Assembly: GCA_903905685.1 (NCBI GenBank)
Contig: CAIVHI010000128.1
Location: 1-31,853 of the forward strand
Direction: 5' to 3'
DNA: 31,853 nucleotides
From: an uncultured Bacteroidota bacterium
GTDB lineage: Bacteria > Bacteroidota > Bacteroidia > Chitinophagales > Chitinophagaceae
The position numbers and the translations under genes were made by a program. Under the pieces are notes generated by a model, which saw only the letters and a program-made list of their open reading frames with translations, searched no databases and had not been told where the DNA came from. How positions within the stretch are numbered: position 1 is the first letter of the stretch; the number at the start of each line of letters is the position of its first letter. This document shows positions 1-7,378 of the stretch, one piece after another.

Positions 1-2
1 CC

Positions 3-299
3 GCGACCTACTTGGCGCACTGCACTGGTCCAACCATACCTACCAAGGTTGAGCCCGAGGAGGTTGTATTGGAAGCCTACGGCAATGCAGCAGGGCAACT
101 GAAACTCCATCCGCTCCACAACACGCAAACTATAGTCAAAGAAACCCCGGACACCCTCCACCTCAAAATGCACGTCCTCATCACGAAAGACCTCATTGGC
201 GAATTGATGCACTATGGCACCGGCGTGAAAGTGGTGCGCCCCAAGGCTCTTGTAAAGGCATTGAAGGATGAGTTGAAAGAAGTTTTGGGGATGTATTGA
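3..299 (+). CDS. WYL-domain transcriptional regulator, C-terminal part (5' end outside window)
   Basis: The reading frame is open from the window edge to a TGA at 297-299, so only about the last 98 residues are present. The visible part runs VVLEAYGNAAGQLKLHPLH, then a beta-strand-rich stretch with LHLKMHVLITKDLIGELMHYG, then VKVVRPKALVKALKDEL. This order (a PLH segment, a strand ending in 'ELMHYGTGVKVVRP', a final amphipathic helix) is that of the C-terminal WCX extension of WYL-domain regulators, which usually sense a ligand and control an N-terminal helix-turn-helix. The DNA-binding and WYL core would lie before the window, so the target genes cannot be inferred. A TTG at 12-14 is a codon inside the gene, not a start. 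A strong hairpin overlaps the stop codon. Confidence 0.75.
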   Translation, partial: ATYLAHCTGPTIPTKVEPEEVVLEAYGNAAGQLKLHPLHNTQTIVKETPDTLHLKMHVLITKDLIGELMHYGTGVKVVRPKALVKALKDELKEVLGMY

Positions 300-322
300 C
301 GGTCATCCGTCAATACATCCCC
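287..322 (+). terminator. Long perfect hairpin overlapping the stop codon of the WYL regulator
   Basis: A 16-bp perfect inverted repeat (287-302 and 307-322) with a four-base TCAT loop. The left arm contains the last codons and the TGA stop (297-299). No T-run follows on the plus strand (the next bases are ACTCCCCACCCCC), so it is a terminator-like or 3'-end-protecting stem rather than a textbook intrinsic terminator. Confidence 0.6.
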
Positions 323-330
323 ACTCCCCA

Positions 331-370
331 CCCCCAAAAACCGAGGGCACCCTTTTCAGGATGCCCTCGG
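331..370 (-). terminator. Rho-independent terminator of the Ig-like T9SS protein gene
   Basis: Arms CCGAGGGCA (341-349) and TGCCCTCGG (362-370) form a 9-bp stem. Read on the minus strand it is followed by TTTTT (336-340) and a G-run. It lies about 30 bases past the stop of the minus-strand gene that ends at 402. Confidence 0.8.
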
Positions 371-401
371 CACAATCACAATCAAAACGCACCGAAAAGC
401 C

Positions 402-2330
402 TTATTGTTTCTCGAGGCTCAATGTAGTAGAGTAGTGGGTGGTTGCAGACGACACTTCAACGGTGTACATGCCTGCGGGAAGTGCCGACAGGTTGAGTGT
501 GGCGGTACCGCTACCGGAGGTCATTTCCAAAGCTTGGGTCATCAACACCTTGCCCGACATATCGGAAACGCGAACTTTCGCATTTTGCGCGGAAGCCTCA
601 TTCCAATACACATTTACCATTCCGTTGCTGGGGTTGGGGAATACCGTAACCGTGTTGGAAGCCGATGCCTGAATGGTGGTTCCTGCGGGTACCGGAGTGA
701 TGGTCTTGGCAATGTTGTGTTGCTCAAAGTTGGCAGCAGTCATGCTTGAAGAAGTAGAAGTCAAAGTAACGCTCGTATAAGCGGTAGTGGTGTAGTTAAT
801 CAACTCAGGATAAATCAGGTAAGTGCCTATTGGCAGGTTGGAGAAAGAATACACACCACTTGCATCAGTATAGGTGCGTTGCATTTCCTTGCCGGTAGCT
901 TGGTCTACAACATAAACCAAGAGGTCTACAACCGGGAGGCCGGTTGAGGTAGCCTTGCCTGCGCCGGTGAGGACACTGCCGGAGATGAAGCCGGGGCCTG
1001 TAGTAACCGTACCGATGTTCATATGGATGTTTACTCCGGTATCGGATGTACCCGTAACGTGGTGAATCACGTTGGCGGTATTCCAATGGTAAGCGGAGTC
1101 ATGGTAGGTAGGGATATAGCCGGTAGTGATTGTAGTGCTGTCAACCGTTATTGCTGCTTTCACGCGGAATGAATCGGTAGACAAACCCGTGAAAGAGTAG
1201 TAGTTGGACGTTGTTCCGAAAATGTAGAACGACGTAGAGTCGATGGCCGTCAAATCCAGAGTCGAGGTATTGAAGTTGATCAACCAAACCGTGATGGAGC
1301 CGTAATATGGAGTCGAGAAGTAGACGTTGCCCGAAATGCCATCCAAAGCAGTAATGGATATTGGCGCCCTCGCAGTGTCTGAAGTGGAACAACCGCTAAT
1401 GACATAAAGGATGGTGTCTAAGCCTACAGAAACGCCATATACGCTGCCTGAAGAGGTAACGGTGGCAACCGAAGGATTGGTGCTATACCAAGTGCCATAG
1501 CCGCCTGATGACAGATAGTCGGTAAGGGTGAAAGAGCCGCCTACAGTAGTAGTGCCGCTACCTGAAAGTGTACCGGCAGATATCGCCGGATTGACGGTGA
1601 CAGGATAGGAGATGGATTCCGTTCCGCAGGAGCCCGTTACGGTATAGGAGATGTTGGTTACGCCCGAAGCCAAGCCGGTTACTATGCCCGTAGTGGAACC
1701 TACAGTAGCGACAGCGATTGCGCTGGATGACCAAACACCGCCGGGAGTACCGCAGGCAAGCGTTATGGAGCCACCCGAGCAAACGGTATGCAGCCCTGTT
1801 ATGGTGCCGCCCGCAGAGTCGAAGGAACTCGTGATGGCGATTTCGAGAATGGCGTGGCAGGTTGAGGAGCCAACGGTATAATAGATGTATGCCAAGCCCG
1901 CTGAAACACCTGTGGCCACACCGGTCAAGGAATCGATGGTTACTTCAGGTGCCACGCTGCTCCAAAAAACGCCGCCGGGTGTGGCGTCTGCGTAAGTTGC
2001 AGTTGCACCAACGCAAAGGGACGTAGGTCCGGTGACGGCCGCAGGTGTAGGTAATACGGTTACCGACGCGGTGGTGAAAGAGGTTCCTCCCGAGTAAACG
2101 TAGGTGATGGTGGCCGTGCCGGAACTAACTCCCGTCACCCCACCCGTAGTGGTTACCGTCGCTATGGCCGGATTGGAACTGGACCAGACACCACCCGTAC
2201 AGGTGCTGTCGGTGGTGAGGTAACCCGTTGTACCGGAGCAGATGCTCAGACTACCGGTAATAGCGCACTGCCCAAAGGAGCCGAAGTGCATGGCCAGCGC
2301 AAGCGCTGAGAGTGTAATCAGTTTTTTCAT
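402..2330 (-). CDS. Secreted Ig-like-repeat protein with T9SS type A sorting domain
   Basis: 642 residues. A signal peptide (MKKLITLSALALAMHFGSFG, cleaved near residue 20) is followed by about four tandem repeats of 65-80 residues, roughly residues 22-330. Each carries variants of 'GGVWSSSNPAIATVTTTGGVTGVSSGTA', the pattern of bacterial Ig-like (Big_2-type) domains. Residues about 330-555 hold less regular beta-rich sequence, including 'YTDASGVYSFSNLPIGTYLIYPE', which resembles a carboxypeptidase-regulatory-like or SdrD_B-like beta-sandwich. Residues 561-642 are a T9SS sorting domain (VFPNPSNGMVNVYW, then MSGKV, LNLSALPAGMYTVEV). Inference: a cell-surface or released adhesin or matrix protein exported through the outer membrane by the T9SS. 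No catalytic motif is visible. It is monocistronic, with its own terminator. I could not identify a TAnnTTTG promoter upstream. Confidence 0.88.
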   Translation of the reverse strand: MKKLITLSALALAMHFGSFGQCAITGSLSICSGTTGYLTTDSTCTGGVWSSSNPAIATVTTTGGVTGVSSGTATITYVYSGGTSFTTASVTVLPTPAAVTGPTSLCVGATATYADATPGGVFWSSVAPEVTIDSLTGVATGVSAGLAYIYYTVGSSTCHAILEIAITSSFDSAGGTITGLHTVCSGGSITLACGTPGGVWSSSAIAVATVGSTTGIVTGLASGVTNISYTVTGSCGTESISYPVTVNPAISAGTLSGSGTTTVGGSFTLTDYLSSGGYGTWYSTNPSVATVTSSGSVYGVSVGLDTILYVISGCSTSDTARAPISITALDGISGNVYFSTPYYGSITVWLINFNTSTLDLTAIDSTSFYIFGTTSNYYSFTGLSTDSFRVKAAITVDSTTITTGYIPTYHDSAYHWNTANVIHHVTGTSDTGVNIHMNIGTVTTGPGFISGSVLTGAGKATSTGLPVVDLLVYVVDQATGKEMQRTYTDASGVYSFSNLPIGTYLIYPELINYTTTAYTSVTLTSTSSSMTAANFEQHNIAKTITPVPAGTTIQASASNTVTVFPNPSNGMVNVYWNEASAQNAKVRVSDMSGKVLMTQALEMTSGSGTATLNLSALPAGMYTVEVSSATTHYSTTLSLEKQ

Positions 2331-2653
2331 GATTTTGAAATTTTAAGCGTTAAAGCCACAGTAAATAAATATTTCGAAACGTTGTTGTGGATATAGACGT
2401 TGTGAATTTCCGAAATGTTGGTAACTCTGACCGATATTTTTGGTATATTTTTTTATTTAAGTCGTATAGCTCTGGGTGTCGTGGTTTGCCGCTCTATTCG
2501 GCATCGGCCTGAATGGGTTGTGGGTTGATAGCGGAAACTGGGAGATGACTCCTGCAAGTGGTTGATGCATAGCAAGCCCTAGACTGTAAGTGTGCCCGTT
2601 ATGGATTACAGTATATATTATATCCGTTTCCTGCCACGAGTATTCCCGTTTTT

Positions 2654-2685
2654 TTTGCAATTCAAAGCGATTTGGAATAAGTTTG
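2654..2685 (+). promoter_or_regulatory. Bacteroidota-type promoter for the Pro/Ala-rich lipoprotein gene
   Basis: TTTG at 2654-2657 (end of a T-run), a 20-nt spacer, then TAAGTTTG at 2678-2685, matching the -33/-7 consensus. Transcription would begin near 2691, about 15 nt before the ATG at 2707, which supports that start over longer in-frame choices. The rest of 2331-2653 shows no convincing gene. Confidence 0.7.
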
Positions 2686-2706
2686 CACCATCAAAAACTT
2701 TCGGAA

Positions 2707-3039
2707 ATGAAAAAGCAAATTTTATGGATTGCAGGCAGTATTGTCCTGTTTTGCTCTTGTGGCAACAATGCTGCCACACCCAACAATGGTTCATCTGTAG
2801 ATTCTGCAGTGAATGCCACTAAGGCGGCCGACGAAAAGTCGAAGTCTGAAGAACACCACCGTCGTGAAGGTGAAGAAAAGAAGGCATCTGAGCAACCTGC
2901 TGCCGCTGCTCCCGCACCTGCACCCGCTCCAGCTCCCGAAGCTGCTGCGCCACAACAGGCTGCACCTGCTCCTGCCCCAGCGCCTGCGGCTGCTCCTCAG
3001 TCGCGCGGTTCGAGGCACTCCGACCAAGCAAAACACTAA
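2707..3039 (+). CDS. Small lipoprotein with Pro/Ala-rich low-complexity tail
   Basis: 110 residues. The start ATG at 2707 gives a lipoprotein signal (MKKQILWIAGSIVLFCSCGNN) with lipidation likely at Cys18. Next comes a short charged segment rich in Lys, Glu, His and Arg (about residues 35-60), then a run of alternating Ala-Pro (about residues 62-98, several 'APAPAPAP' blocks), and a basic end with RGSRHSDQAKH. Ala-Pro runs are typically extended, stiff linkers. With a lipid anchor at one end and a basic tail at the other, it could span part of the periplasm or project from the outer membrane and touch peptidoglycan or another polyanion; this is inference. No enzymatic domain. The frame continues open upstream to 2590, but the promoter at 2654-2685 argues against the longer form. 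Confidence 0.75.
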   Translation: MKKQILWIAGSIVLFCSCGNNAATPNNGSSVDSAVNATKAADEKSKSEEHHRREGEEKKASEQPAAAAPAPAPAPAPEAAAPQQAAPAPAPAPAAAPQSRGSRHSDQAKH

Positions 3040-3067
3040 TCTCAGGCACTTATTCAACGCTATTATA

Positions 3068-3097
3068 CAGAGGCGGGTCTACCAAGACCCGCCTCTG
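3068..3097 (+). terminator. Hairpin terminator after the Pro/Ala-rich lipoprotein gene
   Basis: A 12-bp perfect GC-rich stem (3068-3079 and 3086-3097) with a six-base loop, 28 bases past the stop codon. The following TCATTCT is only weakly T-rich. The rest of the gap to 3338 holds no gene I can support. Confidence 0.65.
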
Positions 3098-3338
3098 TCA
3101 TTCTGGAGTCGGTTTGATGGTCGTGGCAGCAGGACTCGACCGCTTTCCAAATTGGTTTTTTTGACGGGCACCTAATATTGCAATCCCTATTGTGGGCTAT
3201 ACGCAATTTATGGAATACGGGATACAGACCAACCAAGTGGATTACCTGACCGAAGTGGAGAGGTTTCAAACCCAGTTCTATAGAACAGTAGTGCGGGGAC
3301 ATGGGGTGCCCTGACGATTAGACACCCATCTACACCCA

Positions 3339-3806
3339 TCAGCGCATTAAATACGAAAAATATCGACCGGCAGGCCCTATATGCAACAGCACCAAGCTGT
3401 CGTTGGTGAGCTTCGAGACCGTAAATTCCGAATTGTTGATTAAGAGCACATGTTGCAGCGTGTCGTAATACCAGAATGTCGCTACCGAAGCTCCTGTTGC
3501 CCCCGGTGCCACAATAAGTCCGTTGGAAAGGCCGGTGGTGGCATCGGTGCATTGTTTCCAATTCTCGGGGGCACCACCAACCGTATACCTGGTTTGGGTA
3601 AAATTGCAGGTGTTGGCGGAACTGTAACCTGTCAATACCGTGTCGCCCGTTGTAGTAGAGTCTACCTGTGCCGCAACGTGCCATTGGCCCGCTATTTTGA
3701 GCTCCATGTAGTTCATGGGCGTTGGACTGTCGGCTTTTTTGGTGCAGCTAGATACCCAGATACAGCCCAACGCGAGTAGGATGTTTATAATCACTGTGAT
3801 ACGCAT
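3339..3806 (-). CDS. Hypothetical small lipoprotein
   Basis: 155 residues from the ATG at 3806. This start gives a lipoprotein signal peptide (MRITVIINILLALGCIWVSS) with lipidation at Cys21 (lipobox VSSC). A longer frame starting at 3872 would add 22 residues ahead of the signal and would cover the likely promoter at 3849-3856, so I reject it. The mature part has 'KIAGQWHVAAQVDS' followed by beta-strand segments such as 'VATFWYYDTLQHVLLINNSEFTVSKLTNDSLVL'. That is the general layout of lipocalin-like small Bacteroidota lipoproteins (a G-x-W near the start, then strands ending in 'L..DSL.L'). I assign no function. It is transcribed alone, convergent with the upstream lipoprotein gene. Confidence 0.75.
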   Translation of the reverse strand: MRITVIINILLALGCIWVSSCTKKADSPTPMNYMELKIAGQWHVAAQVDSTTTGDTVLTGYSSANTCNFTQTRYTVGGAPENWKQCTDATTGLSNGLIVAPGATGASVATFWYYDTLQHVLLINNSEFTVSKLTNDSLVLLHIGPAGRYFSYLMR

Positions 3807-3848
3807 AGAAAATAATTTTAGAAACAATACTGTATGTAAAGTGTAATG

Positions 3849-3856
3849 CAAAAGTA
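3849..3856 (-). promoter_or_regulatory. -7 box for the hypothetical lipoprotein gene
   Basis: CAAAAGTA on the plus strand reads TACTTTTG on the minus strand, a full match to TAnnTTTG, 43 nt ahead of the ATG at 3806. I see no good TTG box about 19 nt further upstream, so this is a partial match. Confidence 0.45.
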
Positions 3857-3998
3857 TACATAAAAATCGCATTATTGCGCGTGGTTTTTACTGCATATGC
3901 AAGTCTCTGATTGTCACTGGCGTTCATAGCCTTTATGTTTTGCATGGAGATTCCACCCGTTTTTTCGGGATATCCACTTTGCATACCTTTAAAGTGTC

Positions 3999-4661
3999 AT
4001 GCTACTTTATAAAACGCTACTTACGGCCACTGTCGCCATCCTCGTCTCAGGTTGTGATGGCGGGCATGGTACAACTGTGGAACATCCCGTGCCGGTAACC
4101 GCGGCGGCTATTGCGAGTGCGGCCGCAACGCCCGACACTCTGCCGTCTTGCCTATTGCCTGCCATCATTTCCTGCATGAAAGCCGAAGATGGGGCGGGAT
4201 GCGACATGTGCAAGCAAGTGACGGATTCGAGCCTGGAACTTTATTTCTACGGCACCATAGATAGTACAGGCACTGACTCCATGGTCATGATGTACGTCAT
4301 CATGACAACCAACGGAAGCCGATACCCCGTGTGCCGGGGCGACATGAACGGCGACGGAAGGCCCGATTTGGTGGTTTCCGTCCACACGGAGGGCGGCGGC
4401 GGCAATACCTGGTGGGATGAACACCTGCTGTTTCTGGACAATGGAAATGGCGGCTATAAGCTGGCCGATTCGGAGCCCGATGGTGCAATAAACGGATGCG
4501 GGGGAGGCTATTTTTCGTGCGACACCATTGTGCACGGACTGCTGCACGGCACTGCCACCTGTTATGCCCCCGGCGATGGCCACTGCTGCCCCTCGCTTGA
4601 ATATGGGGTGAACGTGAAATATGCCAACGGCAAATTGGTATTTGCCGGTAGAATGAGATGA
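3999..4661 (+). CDS. Cysteine-rich lipoprotein with a DxNxDGxxD calcium-type loop
   Basis: 220 residues. The N-terminus MLLYKTLLTATVAILVSGC has a classical lipobox (LVSGC, Cys19). An Ala/Thr/Pro-rich linker follows (about 25-48). The rest holds ten more cysteines, including GCDMC (68-71), VC (112), GC and SC in 'NGCGGGYFSC', and 'CYAPGDGHCC', suggesting several disulphides or a bound metal. Residues 115-123 (DMNGDGRPD) match the Ca-binding loop of FG-GAP/VCBS/EF-hand-like repeats, and 'LVVSVHTEGGGG' after it resembles the strand following such loops. Only one copy is present, so it is not a full beta-propeller. I do not recognise the family. It sits between another lipoprotein and queA without clear operon signals. 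Confidence 0.72.
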   Translation: MLLYKTLLTATVAILVSGCDGGHGTTVEHPVPVTAAAIASAAATPDTLPSCLLPAIISCMKAEDGAGCDMCKQVTDSSLELYFYGTIDSTGTDSMVMMYVIMTTNGSRYPVCRGDMNGDGRPDLVVSVHTEGGGGNTWWDEHLLFLDNGNGGYKLADSEPDGAINGCGGGYFSCDTIVHGLLHGTATCYAPGDGHCCPSLEYGVNVKYANGKLVFAGRMR

Positions 4662-4731
4662 CCAAGACGATCATACCAAGGAGGGATTCGCGTAAATACA
4701 AAATTTCCGAAAAACAACGCGTTTTATTTCC

Positions 4732-4739
4732 TAACTTTG
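4732..4739 (+). promoter_or_regulatory. -7 box for queA
   Basis: TAACTTTG matches TAnnTTTG exactly, 30 nt ahead of the ATG at 4770. No clear TTG lies 19-20 nt upstream. The box lies at the start of a longer open frame, which supports the ATG at 4770 as the true start. Confidence 0.5.
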
Positions 4740-4769
4740 CACACTTTTCTAAAATTATCGTACCCGGAT

Positions 4770-5819
4770 ATGAAGTTGTCTCAATTTAAGTTTGACCTGC
4801 CTTTAAACCTCATAGCCCAACATCCTGCAAAAAAACGCGAAGACAGCCGCCTCATGGTCATCCATCGAGATACCGGAACCATCGAGCACAAAATGTTTAA
4901 GGACGTCCTCGGCTACTTTCACGACAAGGATGTCATGATAGTCAACAACACCAAGGTGTTTCCCGCCCGTCTTTACGGCCGCAAGGAAAAGACCGGTGCC
5001 AAGATCGAGGTGTTCCTGCTGCGCGAACTCAACAAGCCCAACCATTTGTGGGACGTGATTGTTGACCCTGCACGTAAAATCAGGGTGGGCAACAAGCTTT
5101 ACTTCGGCGATAACGATGAGTTGGTGGCAGAAGTCATAGACAATACCACATCGCGCGGCCGCACCATCCGCTTCCTGTATGACGGTGGCGAAGAAGGCTT
5201 CCGCAAAATGCTGGATATCCTCGGCGAAACGCCGCTGCCCAAGTACATCAAGCGCAAGCCCGATGACGACGACCGCGAGCGCTACCAAACCGTATATGCC
5301 AAGTATGAGGGTGCCGTTGCAGCCCCTACAGCAGGGATGCACTTTAGCCGCGAACTCATTAAGCGTCTGGAAATCATAGGCGTACGCTTCGCCGAGGTTA
5401 CTTTGCACACCGGCCTGGGCACATTCAGGCCAATAGAAGTGGAAGACCTCTCCAAGCACAAAATGGACGCAGAATACTTCAAGGTAGACGAATATGCCGC
5501 CAACTTGGTGAACCGCGCCAAGGTAGACAAACGCCACATTTGCTCGGTAGGCACCACCACCATGCGCGCACTCGAAAGTGCCGTAACGGCTCAAGGCTAT
5601 TTGAAGCCCGAAGAAGGTTGGACCAACCTGTTTGTACACCCCCCTTATGAATTTTCCATTGCCGACTCCCTCATCACCAATTTCCACCTGCCCAAAACCA
5701 GCCTCATGATCATGGCCTGCGCGTTTGCCGGGTTCGACTTAATGATTGAGGCCTACGAAACCGCCATCAAAGAAAAGTACCGCTTCTTCAGCTATGGCGA
5801 TGCCATGTTGGTACTCTAA
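4770..5819 (+). CDS. queA: S-adenosylmethionine:tRNA ribosyltransferase-isomerase
   Basis: 349 residues, normal for QueA. It transfers and isomerises the ribosyl part of S-adenosylmethionine onto 7-aminomethyl-7-deazaguanine in tRNA, giving epoxyqueuosine at the wobble position of Asn, Asp, His and Tyr tRNAs. Family hallmarks in order: MKLSQFKFDLPLNLIAQHP at the start, DSRLMVI, MIVNNTKVFPARLYG, AAPTAGMHFS, LHTGLGTFRPI, SVGTTTMRALES, and TNFHLPKTSLMIM near the end. The start at 4770 fits the family's N-terminus; eleven extra upstream codons are open but not family-like and overlap the -7 box. No other queuosine gene is next to it; it is a single cytoplasmic housekeeping gene closed by a hairpin. 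Confidence 0.96.
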   Translation: MKLSQFKFDLPLNLIAQHPAKKREDSRLMVIHRDTGTIEHKMFKDVLGYFHDKDVMIVNNTKVFPARLYGRKEKTGAKIEVFLLRELNKPNHLWDVIVDPARKIRVGNKLYFGDNDELVAEVIDNTTSRGRTIRFLYDGGEEGFRKMLDILGETPLPKYIKRKPDDDDRERYQTVYAKYEGAVAAPTAGMHFSRELIKRLEIIGVRFAEVTLHTGLGTFRPIEVEDLSKHKMDAEYFKVDEYAANLVNRAKVDKRHICSVGTTTMRALESAVTAQGYLKPEEGWTNLFVHPPYEFSIADSLITNFHLPKTSLMIMACAFAGFDLMIEAYETAIKEKYRFFSYGDAMLVL

Positions 5820-5840
5820 GTCATATAGGTATAACTTAAT

Positions 5841-5877
5841 GAAACGGGCACCCTGCGTCTTGCAGGGTGCCCGTTTC
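5841..5877. terminator. Bidirectional hairpin between convergent queA and purB
   Basis: A 16-bp perfect inverted repeat (5841-5856 and 5862-5877) with a five-base loop, 21 bases after the queA stop and 102 bases past the purB stop. No T-run follows on either strand. The rest of 5878-5979 shows nothing else. Confidence 0.65.
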
Positions 5878-5979
5878 CGGTTATGTCGGGACTATTTCAG
5901 TCAGCTCAATTTTCCGGGGTAATCAGGACGTAATCGGTAGATGAGCCCCCTTTGCCTTCCCGTCAATTCAGGTATATAC

Positions 5980-7329
5980 TCAATATTTGAATGCAACACC
6001 CGTGTAGTTGTGTGGGGTGATGGTTAGCAATTCCTGTTTCACGGTCTCCGAGACTTCAAGTCCGGCAACAAAATCGCGGATGGCTTCGGCGGTAATGCCG
6101 GCCTTGCCGCGGGTCAGGTCTTTTAGGGCCTCATAGGGCTTTGGGTAGCCTTCGCGCCTTAGGATGGTCTGCAATGCCTCGGCAACAACGGCAGGGTTCT
6201 GGCTCAGGTCGTGCTCCAACTGGCCGCGATTCAGCACCAATTTGCCCAAGCCCTTCAAGATCGATTTGAATGCCAGCAGACTGTGGCCTGCGGGCACGCC
6301 TACGTTGCGCAGCACGGTGCTGTCGGTCAGGTCGCGTTGCAGGCGGCTGATGGGTAGTTTCGCACTCAAGTGCTCGTAAAGGGCATTCGCTATGCCGAGA
6401 TTGCCCTCCGCGTTTTCAAAATCTATGGGGTTCACCTTGTGGGGCATGGCACTACTGCCCACCTCGCCGGCCTTAACGCGCTGTTTGAAGTACTCCATAG
6501 ACACATACTGCCATATATCCCTACATAAGTCTATCAGGATGTTGTTGATGCGCTTTAAGGAGTCGAATTGCGCGGCCAGGTTGTCGTAGGGCTCTATTTG
6601 GGTGGTGAAGGCATTGCGTTCCAAGCCCAAACGATCACTCAGGAACCGGTTGCCGAAATCTTCCCAATCTATACCTGGGAAAGCCACATGGTGTGCATTG
6701 AAGTTGCCTGTAGCTCCGCCAAATTTGCCCGAATAAGGGATGTTGCCAAACAACCGCATTTGTCCGCGCAGCCGCTCTACAAACACCATGAGCTCCTTAC
6801 CCAACATGGTTGGCGATGCAGGCTGTCCGTGGGTGCGGGCCAACATCGGCACATCGCGCCACTCCACGGCCAATCCGTAAAGGGTGTCAATAACTTTGTT
6901 CAGCGTAGGCAGCACCACATCGTTGAGCATGTCGCGCCACAACATGGGTACAGCGGTGTTGTTTACGTCCTGCGATGTGAGGCCGAAGTGTATCCACTCG
7001 GCTGCTGCATCTGCACCAGCCAACACGGGTTGTTCTTTCAGGAAATACTCCACCGCCTTCACGTCATGGTTGGTGGTGCGTTCCACTTCCTTGATGCGCA
7101 GTGCATCGGCTTCCGAGAATTGGAGGTAGATGGCTCGAAGCGCATCGGCGGTAATGTGTGTGGGTAGCTCAATCACGCCACTGTCGGCCAAAAAAATGAG
7201 GTATTCCACTTCAACCTTCACCCTGTAGCGAATCAATCCGAATTCGGAGCAATAAGGTGCAAGTTCTTCAAGCTGGTTGCGGTAGCGGCCGTCGAGTGGG
7301 CCAATGGCGGTCAGGCTGTTCAAATCCAT
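5980..7329 (-). CDS. purB: Adenylosuccinate lyase
   Basis: 449 residues. It cleaves fumarate from SAICAR and from adenylosuccinate, two steps of purine nucleotide synthesis, in the cytoplasm. The N-terminus (LTAIGPLDGRYRNQLEELAPYCSEFGL) and length are those of the Escherichia coli-type PurB. Catalytic and substrate motifs: TTNHDVKAVEYF (85-96), TSQDVNN (118-124), ARTHGQPASPT (164-174, general-acid histidine His167) and GSSAMPHKVNP (291-301), the fumarase/aspartase-superfamily signature with the flexible-loop serine. The sequence looks intact. It lies 49 bases past the end of tamB on the same strand, with its own -7 box in the gap. Confidence 0.97.
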   Translation of the reverse strand: MDLNSLTAIGPLDGRYRNQLEELAPYCSEFGLIRYRVKVEVEYLIFLADSGVIELPTHITADALRAIYLQFSEADALRIKEVERTTNHDVKAVEYFLKEQPVLAGADAAAEWIHFGLTSQDVNNTAVPMLWRDMLNDVVLPTLNKVIDTLYGLAVEWRDVPMLARTHGQPASPTMLGKELMVFVERLRGQMRLFGNIPYSGKFGGATGNFNAHHVAFPGIDWEDFGNRFLSDRLGLERNAFTTQIEPYDNLAAQFDSLKRINNILIDLCRDIWQYVSMEYFKQRVKAGEVGSSAMPHKVNPIDFENAEGNLGIANALYEHLSAKLPISRLQRDLTDSTVLRNVGVPAGHSLLAFKSILKGLGKLVLNRGQLEHDLSQNPAVVAEALQTILRREGYPKPYEALKDLTRGKAGITAEAIRDFVAGLEVSETVKQELLTITPHNYTGVAFKY

Positions 7330-7334
7330 GCCTG

Positions 7335-7342
7335 CAAAGGTA
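7335..7342 (-). promoter_or_regulatory. -7 box for purB
   Basis: CAAAGGTA reads TACCTTTG on the minus strand, matching TAnnTTTG. It is only six bases ahead of the ATG at 7329, so a transcript from it would have almost no leader. No good upstream box at the usual spacing. Confidence 0.4.
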
Positions 7343-7378
7343 GTGCAAACGGGCTATGCGGTTAGGGCATACAACATA

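Noticed and set aside
2457..2660. 67-codon minus-strand frame upstream of the Pro/Ala-rich lipoprotein
   Set aside because: No signal peptide or motif, and it overlaps a good promoter on the plus strand.
3118..3200. A complete tRNA gene on the minus strand ending near 3118
   Set aside because: Only a 3'-end-like piece exists. No matching 5' acceptor strand, anticodon arm or normal T-loop can be built.
4803..5687. 294-codon open frame antisense to queA
   Set aside because: queA is intact and certain; the antisense translation shows no motifs.
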